DNA from: Rathayibacter agropyri
GTDB taxonomy: Bacteria > Actinomycetota > Actinomycetes > Actinomycetales > Microbacteriaceae
NCBI RefSeq assembly: GCF_013249015.1
Contig: NZ_JABRPL010000002.1
Span: 124,001-188,000, forward strand
Length of the DNA: 64,000 nucleotides
Direction: 5' to 3'
Program-made: the position numbers and the translations under genes
The notes under the pieces: generated by a model
What the model saw: only the letters and a program-made list of their open reading frames with translations
Databases searched by the model: none
What the model was told of the DNA's origin: nothing
Shown: one piece after another, positions 51,804 through 60,663 of the stretch
Layout of the letters: every line of letters begins with the position of its first letter
Numbering within the stretch: position 1 is the stretch's first letter

Positions 51804-53153
51804 ATGTCCTCCTCCCCCTCTGTCTCTGCCGCGCCCGCCGCAGCCCCGCAGAATTCGCGCGGCCGGGTCATTTTTGCGAGCCTTATCGGCACGTCGATCG
51901 AGTTCTACGACTTCTACGCGTACGCGACCGCCGCTGTCCTGGTCTTCCCGTCGCTGTTCTTCGCCAACGAGGATTCGGGAACCGCCCTCCTCGCCTCGTT
52001 CGCCGTCTTCGGCGTCGCGTTCATTGCCCGCCCGATCGGCTCGATCATCTTCGGCCACTTCGGTGACCGCGTCGGCCGGAAGGGCACCCTGGTCGCCTCC
52101 CTGCTCACGATGGGCATCGCGACCTTCCTGATTGGCTGCCTGCCAACCGCGCTCACGCCCGGCTGGCAGTTCCTGGCGCCGTTCCTGCTCGTCGTGATGC
52201 GTTTCTGCCAGGGTCTGGGCCTGGGCGGCGAGTGGTCGGGAGCCGCGCTGCTCGCGACAGAGAACGCTCCCGCCGGCAAGCGCGCCATCTACGGCACCTT
52301 CCCCCAGCTGGGAGCACCGATCGGCTTCATCGTCGCCAACGTGCTGTTCCTCGTCCTTGCGAGCAGCATGAGCGACGAGACGTTCGCGGCCTGGGGCTGG
52401 CGCGTGCCGTTCCTCGCGAGCGCCGTCCTGGTGATCATCGGCCTCTACGTGCGCGTCAAGCTGGTCGAGACCCCCGCGTTCCAGAAGGTCGTCGAGGAGG
52501 GAGAAGTAGCCAAGTTGCCGCTGGCTCGCGTCTTCGTCTCAAGCTGGCGCCCGCTGGTCCTCGGCACCTTCATCATGCTGGCGACCTACGTGCTCTTTTA
52601 CCTGATGACCACGTTCACCCTCACCTACGGCACAGCGCCCTCCGACGCGGCAATCCCCGGACTCGGCTACGCGCGCAACGACTTCCTGGTCATGCTGATC
52701 GTCGGCGTCGTGTTCTTCGGGATCTTCACCCTGGTGTCTGGACCGCTGGCAGAGAAGTTCGGTCGCCGTCGCACGCTGCTCGTCGTCACCACCGCGATCC
52801 TCGTGTTCGGTCTGCTCTTCGTCCCCCTGTTCAGCGGTGGTTTCGCCGGCGTGATGGCGGTCCTCATCCTCGGCTTCACCCTGATGGGCCTGACGTTCGG
52901 ACCGATGGGCGCCGTCCTGCCCGAACTCTTTCCAACGAACGTCCGCTACACCGGGTCGGCGATGGCCTACAACCTGGCGTCGATCCTCGGAGCCGCGCTC
53001 GCGCCGATCATCGCGGTCGCGCTCTGGCGGTCGGCCGGTGGCAGCACCGTCCTGGTCGGGCTCTACCTCAGCGCCGCGGCAGTGCTGACGCTGATCGCGC
53101 TGCTGCTCTCGACGGAGACGAAGCACGTTTCGTACGCCGACAACGTCTCGTAG
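51804..53153 (+). CDS. Metabolite:H+ symporter, MHS (ShiA/ProP-like) MFS family
   Basis: 449 residues, twelve helices. SLIGTSIEFYDFYAYATAAV at the start and IFGHFGDRVGRKGTLVASLL (loop 2-3 motif) followed by RFCQGLGLGGEWSGAALLAT are typical of the MHS subfamily, which imports shikimate, citrate, proline/betaine or aromatic acids with protons. LPELFPTNVRYTGSAMAYN marks the C-terminal half. Substrate cannot be read from sequence. The start was taken at the ATG 51804 rather than the longer frame, whose 5' part lies in the leader. It is monocistronic between a terminator-like hairpin and a direct repeat. Confidence 0.9.
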   Translation: MSSSPSVSAAPAAAPQNSRGRVIFASLIGTSIEFYDFYAYATAAVLVFPSLFFANEDSGTALLASFAVFGVAFIARPIGSIIFGHFGDRVGRKGTLVASLLTMGIATFLIGCLPTALTPGWQFLAPFLLVVMRFCQGLGLGGEWSGAALLATENAPAGKRAIYGTFPQLGAPIGFIVANVLFLVLASSMSDETFAAWGWRVPFLASAVLVIIGLYVRVKLVETPAFQKVVEEGEVAKLPLARVFVSSWRPLVLGTFIMLATYVLFYLMTTFTLTYGTAPSDAAIPGLGYARNDFLVMLIVGVVFFGIFTLVSGPLAEKFGRRRTLLVVTTAILVFGLLFVPLFSGGFAGVMAVLILGFTLMGLTFGPMGAVLPELFPTNVRYTGSAMAYNLASILGAALAPIIAVALWRSAGGSTVLVGLYLSAAAVLTLIALLLSTETKHVSYADNVS

Positions 53154-53161
53154 GCGCTGCT

Positions 53162-53199
53162 CGCGTGCGATCTGCAGGGGCGCGTGCGATCTGCAGGGG
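53162..53199. repeat. Tandem duplication, 2 x 19 bp
   Basis: CGCGTGCGATCTGCAGGGG occurs at 53162-53180 and again, exactly, at 53181-53199, 8 nt after the transporter stop. A partial third match (ATCTGGGCGAGATCC) follows. It could reflect replication slippage or a binding-site pair. Confidence 0.95.
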
Positions 53200-53331
53200 A
53201 TCTGGGCGAGATCCGCCGATCCGCGCTGTGGACCGCCCCGGCGGACGCGCGAAACCCTGCACATCGCACGTGCTCCCGCCCACACGCGTCTGCGCCGCAA
53301 CCCGGCCTGTTCGCAGCGAGGAGGAGGCAGA

Positions 53332-53500
53332 ATGAACGACGGTACGATCACGACCCTCGCGGGAAACGCCTGAGCCGACGACCCGGCCGTCAGGCGGGCG
53401 CACGGCGAATGCGTCCTGGCAGCTGATCGCCCTCGGCGTCAGTCGTCAGGCGGTCCACAAGAAGTACAGCCGAGCACGAGTGGGGAAGAACGAGCAATGA
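53332..53500 (+). pseudogene. Remnant of a small HTH gene upstream of the ABC exporter
   Basis: ATG 53332 follows an excellent GAGGAGG site but the frame (MNDGTITTLAGNA) stops at 53371-53373. In another frame the 3' part reads WQLIALGVSRQAVHKKYSRA, an HTH recognition segment of a common actinobacterial regulator family, and ends at TGA 53498-53500, which overlaps the ABC transporter ATG (ATGA). A coupled stop, a good ribosome site and a conserved HTH, separated by a frame change and missing middle, indicate a gene that was once intact. The exporter may have lost its regulator. Confidence 0.55.
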
Positions 53501-55314
53501 GCACCACGGGCACGAGGCGGCGCGGACGCCGACCGGCCGAGGACGACGGCCCCCGCGCCTCCTTCTCGCAGCTGGTCCCCTACCTCCTCGAGCACCGCGG
53601 CATCCTCTCAATCGTTGTCGTGCTGAGCCTGGTCGGGGCGGCGGCCAGCCTCGGGCAGCCGCTCCTCGTGGGCCAGGTCATTACCCGCGTGCAGGAAGGA
53701 CTCGACCTCGGTCCCCTCGTCTGGGTGCTCGTGGGTCTCGTTGTCGCGTCCGGACTCATCTCGGGCTTCGCGCACTATCTGCTCCAGCGCACGGGAGAGG
53801 GCATCGTCCTCTCGAGCCGGCGTCGCCTCGTGGCCCGGCTCCTGCGCCTGCCGATCCACGAGTTCGACGCGCGCCGCACCGGCGATCTCGTCTCGCGCGT
53901 CGGCTCCGACTCGACGCTGCTCCGCGCGGTCCTGACCCAGGGGCTCGTCGACTCGATCGCGGGCTCTCTCGTCTTCGTCGGCGCGATCGTCGCGATGGCA
54001 ATCATCGACTGGGTCCTGCTGCTGATCATCGTGGTCGTGGTGGCGGTCGCCCTCGGCCTCGCGCTCACCCTCGGCCGCGGCATCCGCACGGCCAGCCGCA
54101 AGGCGCAGGAAAAGGTCGGCGATCTCGCCGCCTCGGTCGAGCGCGCGATCAGCGCAGTTCGCACGATCCGCGCGGCGGGTGCCACCGACCGCGAGATTGC
54201 GGTCGTCGACCGGCACGCGACAGAGGCCTACCAACTCGGCCTGCGCGTAGCGCACGTCTCAGCCCTCGTCGTCCCGGTCGCCGGCATCGCCATGCAGGTC
54301 GCGTTCCTCGCGGTCCTTGGAGTCGGCGGCTACCGGGTCGCGTCCGGAGCGATCGACATCGCCCAGCTCGTCTCGTTCATCCTCTTTCTCTTCATGATGG
54401 TGATGCCGCTCGGCAACTTCATCGGCGCGATCACCTCCGTCAACTCCGCGCTCGGCGCGCTCGGCCGCATCCAGGAGATCATCGACCTGCCGATCGAGGG
54501 CGACGGCGACGGCTCGGCGGGCGGGCTCGGCGCCGGCGTGTCGGAAGAGGCGATTTCGTTCGAGGACGTGATGTTCTCGTACGAGGAGGGAGCGGTTCCC
54601 GGCTCTGACGGACCCGCGTCACCGGAGCGCAACCGGACCGTCCTGCGCGGCGTCTCCTTCACCGTGCCGCGCGGCAAGCGCACCGCGCTCGTCGGGCCCT
54701 CCGGCGCCGGCAAGAGCACGATCCTCGCGCTGATCGAGCGGTTCTACGACCCGGAAGCGGGTACCGTGCGCCTCGGCGGAGTGGACATCACGGCCATCGA
54801 CCGGGACGCGCTTCGGGCGCAGATCGGCTATGTCGAGCAGGACGCGCCGGTGCTCGCAGGGACGATCCGCGAGAACCTCGTCCTCGGCAGGCCCGACGCC
54901 GACGACGCCGACTGCCTCCGCGTCCTCGAAGCAGTCAACCTCACGGACGTGCTCGAGCGCAGTCCGCTCGGCCTGCACGCGCCCGTTGGCGAGAGCGGCG
55001 TGATGCTCTCGGGAGGTGAGCGCCAGCGCCTCGCGATCGGGCGCGCGCTCCTCGCCGCGCCGCCCATCCTGCTCCTGGACGAGTCGACCTCGAGCCTGGA
55101 CGGGCTCAACGAGCAGCGTCTACGTCTCGCGATCGACGCGGTGGCCGAGAATCGCACACTGCTGGTGATCGCGCACCGGCTGTCGACCGTCGTCGACTCC
55201 GACCGGATCGTCGTTCTGCACAAGGGCGAGGTCGTCGGAGTCGGTACCCACTCCGAGCTGGTCGAGTCGACGCCCCTCTACCGCGACCTCGCCAAGCACC
55301 AACTGCTGGTCTGA
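53497..55314 (+). CDS. ABC exporter, fused membrane and ATPase domains
   Basis: 605 residues. The N-terminal half is a six-helix ABC exporter membrane domain (about 20-320). The ATPase half has Walker A LVGPSGAGKSTIL, Q-loop YVEQDAPVLAGTIREN, signature LSGGERQRLAIGRAL, Walker B ILLLDESTSSLD and H-loop IAHRLSTVVDSD. Works as a homodimer or with a partner not in the window. Cargo unknown: multidrug, lipid or peptide export are all possible. Its ATG overlaps the stop of a decayed HTH gene, so control may have been lost. Confidence 0.94.
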   Translation: MSTTGTRRRGRRPAEDDGPRASFSQLVPYLLEHRGILSIVVVLSLVGAAASLGQPLLVGQVITRVQEGLDLGPLVWVLVGLVVASGLISGFAHYLLQRTGEGIVLSSRRRLVARLLRLPIHEFDARRTGDLVSRVGSDSTLLRAVLTQGLVDSIAGSLVFVGAIVAMAIIDWVLLLIIVVVVAVALGLALTLGRGIRTASRKAQEKVGDLAASVERAISAVRTIRAAGATDREIAVVDRHATEAYQLGLRVAHVSALVVPVAGIAMQVAFLAVLGVGGYRVASGAIDIAQLVSFILFLFMMVMPLGNFIGAITSVNSALGALGRIQEIIDLPIEGDGDGSAGGLGAGVSEEAISFEDVMFSYEEGAVPGSDGPASPERNRTVLRGVSFTVPRGKRTALVGPSGAGKSTILALIERFYDPEAGTVRLGGVDITAIDRDALRAQIGYVEQDAPVLAGTIRENLVLGRPDADDADCLRVLEAVNLTDVLERSPLGLHAPVGESGVMLSGGERQRLAIGRALLAAPPILLLDESTSSLDGLNEQRLRLAIDAVAENRTLLVIAHRLSTVVDSDRIVVLHKGEVVGVGTHSELVESTPLYRDLAKHQLLV

Positions 55315-55377
55315 CCGCCCCTGCTCGATCGCCGGGCAGCGTGCCGATCGAGCGCAGGCGGCATATCGAAGCCCGCG

Positions 55378-55812
55378 TCAGCCCGTCGGAGTCTCGGTGT
55401 AGGGCGCGTCGACGCCCTCCTGCGGTGCCCTTCCGGCCATCGCCAGCGCCTCGGCGGAGCAGGTGGTCAGCGTCGCGTCGTAGGTCTCGCGCAAACGCCG
55501 GGCTGCCGTCTGTTCCTGCTCCTCCGCCAGCGGTCTGACCTGCGGAGGCCGCTCGTTCAGCCCGTACCGGGCAAGACAGTCCTGGACCAGCCGGGCGATG
55601 AGCGCTCCGTCCACGCCGTCGCCGATGCCGGGGGTGGCGGAGTCATGGGGGACGGCCGAATCGACGGGACGGGCGGGCGCACTCGTCGTCGGCTCCTGCA
55701 CCGAGCCACCAGGAACGTCGGCCGAGCGAGGCATGCAGCCCGAGAGACCGACCGCGAGACCGGCAGCGACAAGCAGCACGACAACCGGGCGGAGCCTCGG
55801 ACGTTGGAGCAT
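55378..55812 (-). CDS. Putative lipoprotein
   Basis: 144 residues. Signal with two Arg near the start, a hydrophobic core (VVVLLVAAGLAVGL) and lipobox LSGC, so Cys26 or thereabouts becomes lipidated. A Pro/Ser/Thr-rich linker (30-65) leads to a small domain with two Cys (VQDCLARYGLNERPP; TTCSAEAL) that may form a disulfide. No known family. It lies alone between the convergent ABC exporter and the TrmH gene. Confidence 0.8.
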   Translation of the reverse strand: MLQRPRLRPVVVLLVAAGLAVGLSGCMPRSADVPGGSVQEPTTSAPARPVDSAVPHDSATPGIGDGVDGALIARLVQDCLARYGLNERPPQVRPLAEEQEQTAARRLRETYDATLTTCSAEALAMAGRAPQEGVDAPYTETPTG

Positions 55813-55965
55813 GGGCTACCTCGATCAGGCCGACACGGGTGGGAGTGTGCCCACGGTAGCGCAGCCATGGTCAGCTGAGGAGGACGGGCGCACTCTCCGT
55901 CCGATTGGCACCCTTCGAGGGGCCAGAGGCGCCCGGGTCATCAGGAGCGACGGCTGACGAAGACC

Positions 55966-56769
55966 TCAGATCGGGTCGGCCAGCGCCCACATGGCCACCG
56001 CGCTCGCGGCCGCAACGTTCAGCGAGTCGATCCCGTGCCGCATTGGGATCTGCACAGCGACATCGGCCGCGGCAAGGGCCTCCGGCGACAGGCCGTCGCC
56101 CTCGGTTCCGAGCACGAGCGCGACCCGCTCGGGAGCTGCGGCCGCGAAGTCGCGCAGCGGCATCGCCTCCGGAGTAAGCGCCATGGCGGCGATCGTGAAG
56201 CCCGCACCGTGCAGGAGGCTCTGCGTCGCAGGCCAGTCCCCCACCCGTGTCCACGGAACCTGCAACACCGTGCCCATGCTCACGCGGATTGCGCGGCGGT
56301 AGAACGGGTCGGAGCAGCGCGGAGTCACCAGCACAGCATCCGCCCCGATTGCCCCCACCGAGCGGAAGATCGCACCCACGTTCGTCGGGTCGACCACGTC
56401 CTCGAGCACGACCACTCGTCGCGCCTCGGCCAGGAGCCGCGCCGGGTCGCCAAGCTCCGGGCGGTTCATCGCGGCGATCAGCCCGCGGTGCAGCGTGTAC
56501 CCGGTGAGTTCGGCCAGTAACTCGCCGGGCCCGATGAAGATCGGCACGTCGCGGTCGCCCACCAGTCGCTCCGCCTCGGCCGCGGACCCACCCAGCGCGA
56601 GCACGGACCGCGCTCGGTGGCCCGCTGCCAGGGCCCGCTCGAGCACACGAGCCGACTCGGCGATGTAGAGGCCGTGCGGACCCCGCGCATTCTTCAGCGC
56701 AACGTCCGTGGCGTGCGCGTAGTCGCGCAGTCGTGGGTCCGCGAGCGATGTGACCTCGATGATCTCCAC
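55966..56769 (-). CDS. TrmH/SpoU-family RNA 2'-O-methyltransferase
   Basis: 267 residues. An N-terminal substrate-binding domain (about 1-110) and a knotted SPOUT domain. Motif 1 DPTNVGAIFRSVGAIGAD with the conserved N and R, motif 2 ALVLGTEGDGLSPEAL and motif 3 DSLNVAAASAVAMWAL are complete. It methylates a ribose in tRNA or 23S rRNA; the exact target is not predictable. The gabD stop at 56774 is 4 nt upstream, so it is likely on the same transcript. Confidence 0.93.
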   Translation of the reverse strand: MEIIEVTSLADPRLRDYAHATDVALKNARGPHGLYIAESARVLERALAAGHRARSVLALGGSAAEAERLVGDRDVPIFIGPGELLAELTGYTLHRGLIAAMNRPELGDPARLLAEARRVVVLEDVVDPTNVGAIFRSVGAIGADAVLVTPRCSDPFYRRAIRVSMGTVLQVPWTRVGDWPATQSLLHGAGFTIAAMALTPEAMPLRDFAAAAPERVALVLGTEGDGLSPEALAAADVAVQIPMRHGIDSLNVAAASAVAMWALADPI

Positions 56770-56773
56770 CGGA

Positions 56774-58261
56774 TCAGGCGAAGGGATCGGGAGTGAGCGT
56801 GTACTTGGTGGTGAGGTACTCGTGAATGCCCTCGAGTCCGCCCTCGCGTCCCAGTCCGGACTGCTTCACCCCGCCGAACGGCGCCGCTGCGTTCGAGACG
56901 ACCCCGACGTTCAGGCCCATCATCCCCGTGGCCAGCCGATCAATCATCCGCTGTCCGCGGGCCAGATCACGGGTGAAGACGTAGGAGACGAGGCCGTACT
57001 CGGTGTCATTGGCGAGAGCGACCGCCTCGTCTTCGTCGTGGAACGGCACGACCGCGACGACCGGGCCGAAGATCTCCGTGCGCAGGATCTCGCTGCCACC
57101 CTCGACGTCGGAGAGCACGGTCGGCGTGTAGAAGTGGCCGGGCCCCTCGATGCGGTTCCCGCCCGTTCGCAGCCGGGCTCCCCGCGAGACAGCATCCTCG
57201 ACGAGGAAGGCCGCCTTGGCGACGGCGCGCTCGTCGATCAGCGGACCGATGGTCACGCCTTCGTCGGTCCCGCGACCGACCCGCAACTCCAGCACCCGCT
57301 CGGTGACCCGGGCGGCGAACTCCTCGGCAACCGACTCGTGTATGAAGAAGCGGTTGGCCGCCGTGCAGGCCTGCCCGATGTTGCGAAACTTGGCGAGCAT
57401 CGCGCCGTCAACCGCGCGACCGAGATCGGCGTCGTCGAAGACGACGAACGGCGCGTTGCCGCCCAGCTCCATCGAGGTCCGCAGCACGTTCTCGGAGGCC
57501 TGCTGAAGCAGCGTGCGCCCGACCGGAGTGGAGCCGGTGAACGACAGCTTGCGCAGTCGCGGATCAGACAGGATCGGCGCCGAGACCGCTCCCGCCGACG
57601 AGGTCGTGATCACATTGACGACACCCTCGGGCAGGCCCGCCTCGGCGAGCAGAGCGGCGAACGCGAGCGTGGTCAGCGGAGTCGACTCTGCGGGCTTTAT
57701 GACCATCGTGCAGCCTGCGGCGAGCGCCGGCGCGATCTTGCGCGTTGCCATGGCGAGCGGGAAGTTCCACGGGGTGATCAGATAGCACGGACCGACCGGG
57801 TGCTGCGAGACGATCATCCGGCTTCCGCCTTCAGGCGCGACGCCGTACCGGCCCGAGATGCGCACCGCCTCCTCACTGAACCAGCGGAGGAACTCGCCGC
57901 CGTAGGCCACCTCGCCCAACGCCTCCGCGACCGGCTTGCCCATTTCGAGCGACATCAGTAGGGCGAAGTCGTGCTTGCGCTCGTGCAGAAGGTCGAATGC
58001 TCGGCGGAGAATCTCACCGCGCACGCGGGGCGCCGTCGCCGCCCACGCCGATCCTGCCGCCACCGCCGCGTCGAGCGCCCGCACGCCGTCCTCCGGTGTC
58101 GCGTTCGCGATCGTGGCGAGGACCGCGCCGGTAGCGGGATCCTCCACGTCGATCGTGCCGCCTCCGGACGGGTCCACCCACTCACCACCGATCAACAGTT
58201 GCGTAGGGGTGCGCGCGAGCAGAGCAGTCTCGGCGGAGCGGGTGGCGGCGGAATCGGTCAC
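56774..58261 (-). CDS. gabD: Succinate-semialdehyde dehydrogenase (NAD(P)+)
   Basis: 495 residues, ALDH fold. VVNVITTSSAGAVS and LSFTGSTPVGRTLLQQAS mark the cofactor site, ELGGNAPFVVFDDAD carries the general-base Glu, and IGQACTAANRFFIHESV contains the catalytic Cys. NGFP-style Asn is in TPWNFPLAMATRKIAP. Oxidises succinic semialdehyde to succinate in GABA or polyamine breakdown; other aldehydes are possible. Start ATG 58261. No gabT is nearby. A T-rich stretch lies in the leader on the minus strand (58309-58330). Confidence 0.92.
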   Translation of the reverse strand: MTDSAATRSAETALLARTPTQLLIGGEWVDPSGGGTIDVEDPATGAVLATIANATPEDGVRALDAAVAAGSAWAATAPRVRGEILRRAFDLLHERKHDFALLMSLEMGKPVAEALGEVAYGGEFLRWFSEEAVRISGRYGVAPEGGSRMIVSQHPVGPCYLITPWNFPLAMATRKIAPALAAGCTMVIKPAESTPLTTLAFAALLAEAGLPEGVVNVITTSSAGAVSAPILSDPRLRKLSFTGSTPVGRTLLQQASENVLRTSMELGGNAPFVVFDDADLGRAVDGAMLAKFRNIGQACTAANRFFIHESVAEEFAARVTERVLELRVGRGTDEGVTIGPLIDERAVAKAAFLVEDAVSRGARLRTGGNRIEGPGHFYTPTVLSDVEGGSEILRTEIFGPVVAVVPFHDEDEAVALANDTEYGLVSYVFTRDLARGQRMIDRLATGMMGLNVGVVSNAAAPFGGVKQSGLGREGGLEGIHEYLTTKYTLTPDPFA

Positions 58262-58449
58262 GGGAGGGAACCACTTCTTTGGATCGGGCCGCGCCAGCCA
58301 CGCGGTGAGGGTTTTTTCGTTCCTTTAGCTTAGGTCGGTCAGGTCATCGACGGACCCGAGCAGACGCGATCCTGCAGTATCACCCGCCTCGCCGGGCCTG
58401 TGGAGGGACGTTGTCGCGGACCGCCTATCGGAACGCAGCGGTCCTCGAG

Positions 58450-59025
58450 TCAGCGGGACTGCTCGATGCGGACGCCTGCTTCCGCGAGTTCGCGCAGTGC
58501 CTGAGCGCTCCTTTCGGCCGAGACACCGGCGACGAGATCCTCGAGGACGCGCACCTCGAGCCCCTCCCCCCGTGCATCGAGTGCCGAGGCGCGCACGCAG
58601 TGGTCCGTCGCAAGGCCGACCACGTCGAGCACCGTCACGCCGAGGCCCGCCAGAGCGTCCGGAAGGGCCTGCCCGTCGGTCGTCGTCCCCTCGAATGCCG
58701 AGTAAGAGGGCCGCCCCTGCCCCTTCCGGACGTGCACGTCGATCCGATCGAGGTCAAGCGCCGGGTGGTACTCCGCTCCCGGCGTCCCCGCCACGCAGTG
58801 CACGGGCCAGGTGTCGACGAAGTCCGGCTCTGTGGCGAAGTGCCCGCCGTTGTCGGAGCAGCCATCATGCCAGTCGCGCGATGCGAGCACCGTCGCGTAC
58901 CGGTCGGGATGGGCGGCGAGGTACGCACGGATCCCCGCCGCGACGGCATCGCCACCGGGTACGCCGAGCGCACCGCCCTCGGTGAAGTCGTTCTGCACAT
59001 CAACGATCAGGAGTGCCGTGGTCAT
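58450..59025 (-). CDS. pncA: Nicotinamidase / isochorismatase-family hydrolase
   Basis: 191 residues. The triad Asp9 (IVDVQNDF), Lys101 (VRKGQG) and Cys143 (TDHCVRAS) is complete, and the metal ligands Asp51, His53 and His62 (SRDWHDGCSDNGGHFA) are those specific to nicotinamidases. Converts nicotinamide to nicotinate for NAD salvage. It stops before, and reads away from, the gabD promoter region; dacB lies 15 nt upstream on the same strand. Confidence 0.94.
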   Translation of the reverse strand: MTTALLIVDVQNDFTEGGALGVPGGDAVAAGIRAYLAAHPDRYATVLASRDWHDGCSDNGGHFATEPDFVDTWPVHCVAGTPGAEYHPALDLDRIDVHVRKGQGRPSYSAFEGTTTDGQALPDALAGLGVTVLDVVGLATDHCVRASALDARGEGLEVRVLEDLVAGVSAERSAQALRELAEAGVRIEQSR

Positions 59026-59040
59026 AGTGGTCCTTCCGGG

Positions 59041-60459
59041 TCAGGAGTCCGAGAGCGAGCCGCCGCAGCGGTAGAAGCCAGTGACGAGGGTGTCGATCGC
59101 GGTCTTAGCGGAGTCGGCGACATTGTCGAGAGCGTAGACCGCAAAGGTGAGGACAGTGCCGTCCTGCGCGGTAACGACTCCGGCCAGCGTGTAGCCGGTG
59201 TCGATCCAGCCGGTCTTTGCGCGCACCGCACCGTCGGCGACCGCATTGTCGCCGGTGAAGCGGTCGGCGTAGGCCAGCGAACCCGTCTGTCCGGAGACAG
59301 GCAGACCGTCGAGAAGGATGCCCAGCCGCCCCTCTCTCGCCTGCACTTTGCGCAGCAACTCGGTGAAGTAGGCGGGGGCGACCGCGTTGTTATCGCTCAG
59401 CCCCGAGCCGTCCACGATCGTGATGCCCGCGGTGTCCACTCCGTAACCCGCAAGGCCCTGCAGGACCCCGGCCTGCTCGGCGCCGAAGTCGCTCCCCGAC
59501 CCGGTGCGGATCGCGACGAGCCGCGCCAGCATCTCGGCGATCGCGTTGTCCGAGACGAGCAGCATCTGCTGCACAAGCGCGCTCACCGGTGCGGATTCAA
59601 CGGTGCCCAGCACCTGAGCACCCGCGGGCGCGCTGCCGGTCGAGATCGTCGGCGAGCCGCTGAACTCGTCGGCGAACGCCTCCCCCGCCCGCCCGACAGG
59701 ATCGGTGCTGCGCTCGGAGGTGGAGGCGGACGGGTCGTCGCGGTCGCCGTCAACCTGGAGCGCCGTGATCTCGGGCATGTAGCCATCGACCTGCTCTTTA
59801 CGGTTCCAGCTCTCCTGCCACGTCTCCCCCGAGTAGAGCGACGCGTCGAGGACGAGACTCGCGATCGGCGTTCCCGCCGTCGCGGGGTCGGCGTCCCATG
59901 CACTCTGGACTTGCGCCGCGAGGTCGTCGAGGTGCGCTGCTCCGGCGTAGGTCGATTCCTCTCCACTCGGCAGCCGGGTCAGCGTGAGATCGCCACCACC
60001 CACCAGGACGATCGACCCCGGTGCACTGCCGCGCACGACGGTCGTGGCGATGCGCGTATCCGGCCCGAGCACCTCGAGCGCGGAGGCAGCGGTAAGGATC
60101 TTGAGCGCCGACGCGGCCCGGGAGGCCGTCGTACCGCCACGATCGAACAGCACTTCGCCGGATGCCGCGTCGACTGCGCGGGCCTGCATCGAACCCAGCC
60201 GAGGGTCGGCGGCGAGCTCTGCCACGGAACAGGTCCGCAGAACCCGGGCCTTTGCCTCAGCGGTCGGACGCGCGACAGGCGTCGGAGTCGGTGGCTCGCT
60301 GGGCGTTGCGATGGACGCGACGGTCAGCTCCTCCTGCCCGGCATGAGTGCCCATCGCAGTGCCCAACCCGAATGCACCTGCACCAACCACGACGGCGGCG
60401 AGCACGGCAGCGATCGCGAGCGTCCAGCGACGGGAAGGAGACTCGATCATCCACGCCAT
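59041..60459 (-). CDS. dacB: D-alanyl-D-alanine carboxypeptidase / endopeptidase, S13 (PBP4-type)
   Basis: 472 residues. An N-terminal membrane anchor (about 13-38, IAAVLAAVVVGAGAFGLGTA) and a Pro/Thr linker precede the catalytic domain. Penicillin-binding motifs are SALK (Ser117, Lys120), SDN in LLVSDNAIAEML and KTG in VRAKTGWIDTG. The domain II and III insert of class-C PBPs lies between. It trims peptidoglycan cross-links outside the membrane. ATG 60459 has an alternative at 60450. It lies downstream of tRNA-Thr on the same strand. Confidence 0.94.
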   Translation of the reverse strand: MAWMIESPSRRWTLAIAAVLAAVVVGAGAFGLGTAMGTHAGQEELTVASIATPSEPPTPTPVARPTAEAKARVLRTCSVAELAADPRLGSMQARAVDAASGEVLFDRGGTTASRAASALKILTAASALEVLGPDTRIATTVVRGSAPGSIVLVGGGDLTLTRLPSGEESTYAGAAHLDDLAAQVQSAWDADPATAGTPIASLVLDASLYSGETWQESWNRKEQVDGYMPEITALQVDGDRDDPSASTSERSTDPVGRAGEAFADEFSGSPTISTGSAPAGAQVLGTVESAPVSALVQQMLLVSDNAIAEMLARLVAIRTGSGSDFGAEQAGVLQGLAGYGVDTAGITIVDGSGLSDNNAVAPAYFTELLRKVQAREGRLGILLDGLPVSGQTGSLAYADRFTGDNAVADGAVRAKTGWIDTGYTLAGVVTAQDGTVLTFAVYALDNVADSAKTAIDTLVTGFYRCGGSLSDS

Positions 60460-60505
60460 GATAATTGCCTCGCGTCGACATGACCTGAGGGCGCGGGAGG
60501 AAGGG

Positions 60506-60578
60506 AGCCGCCTGTGGGAATCGAACCCACGACCTTCTCATTACGAGTGAGACGCTCTGCCGACTGAGCTAAGGCGGC
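60506..60578 (-). tRNA. tRNA-Thr (CGT anticodon)
   Basis: 73 nt. Acceptor GCCGCC pairs with GGCGGC, D arm TAGCTCAGTCGG, anticodon loop CTCGTAA with CGT, and T arm GGTTCGATTCC are complete. CCA is not encoded. It lies between the dacB start and the tetR stop. Confidence 0.97.
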
Positions 60579-60663
60579 GTGCACACGGGGCCGGAGCCTC
60601 GGACACGATTACAGAGCATAGCCTGCCCGCGCGGGCCAGGGTGAATCGAGCGCGGTCTGGTCA

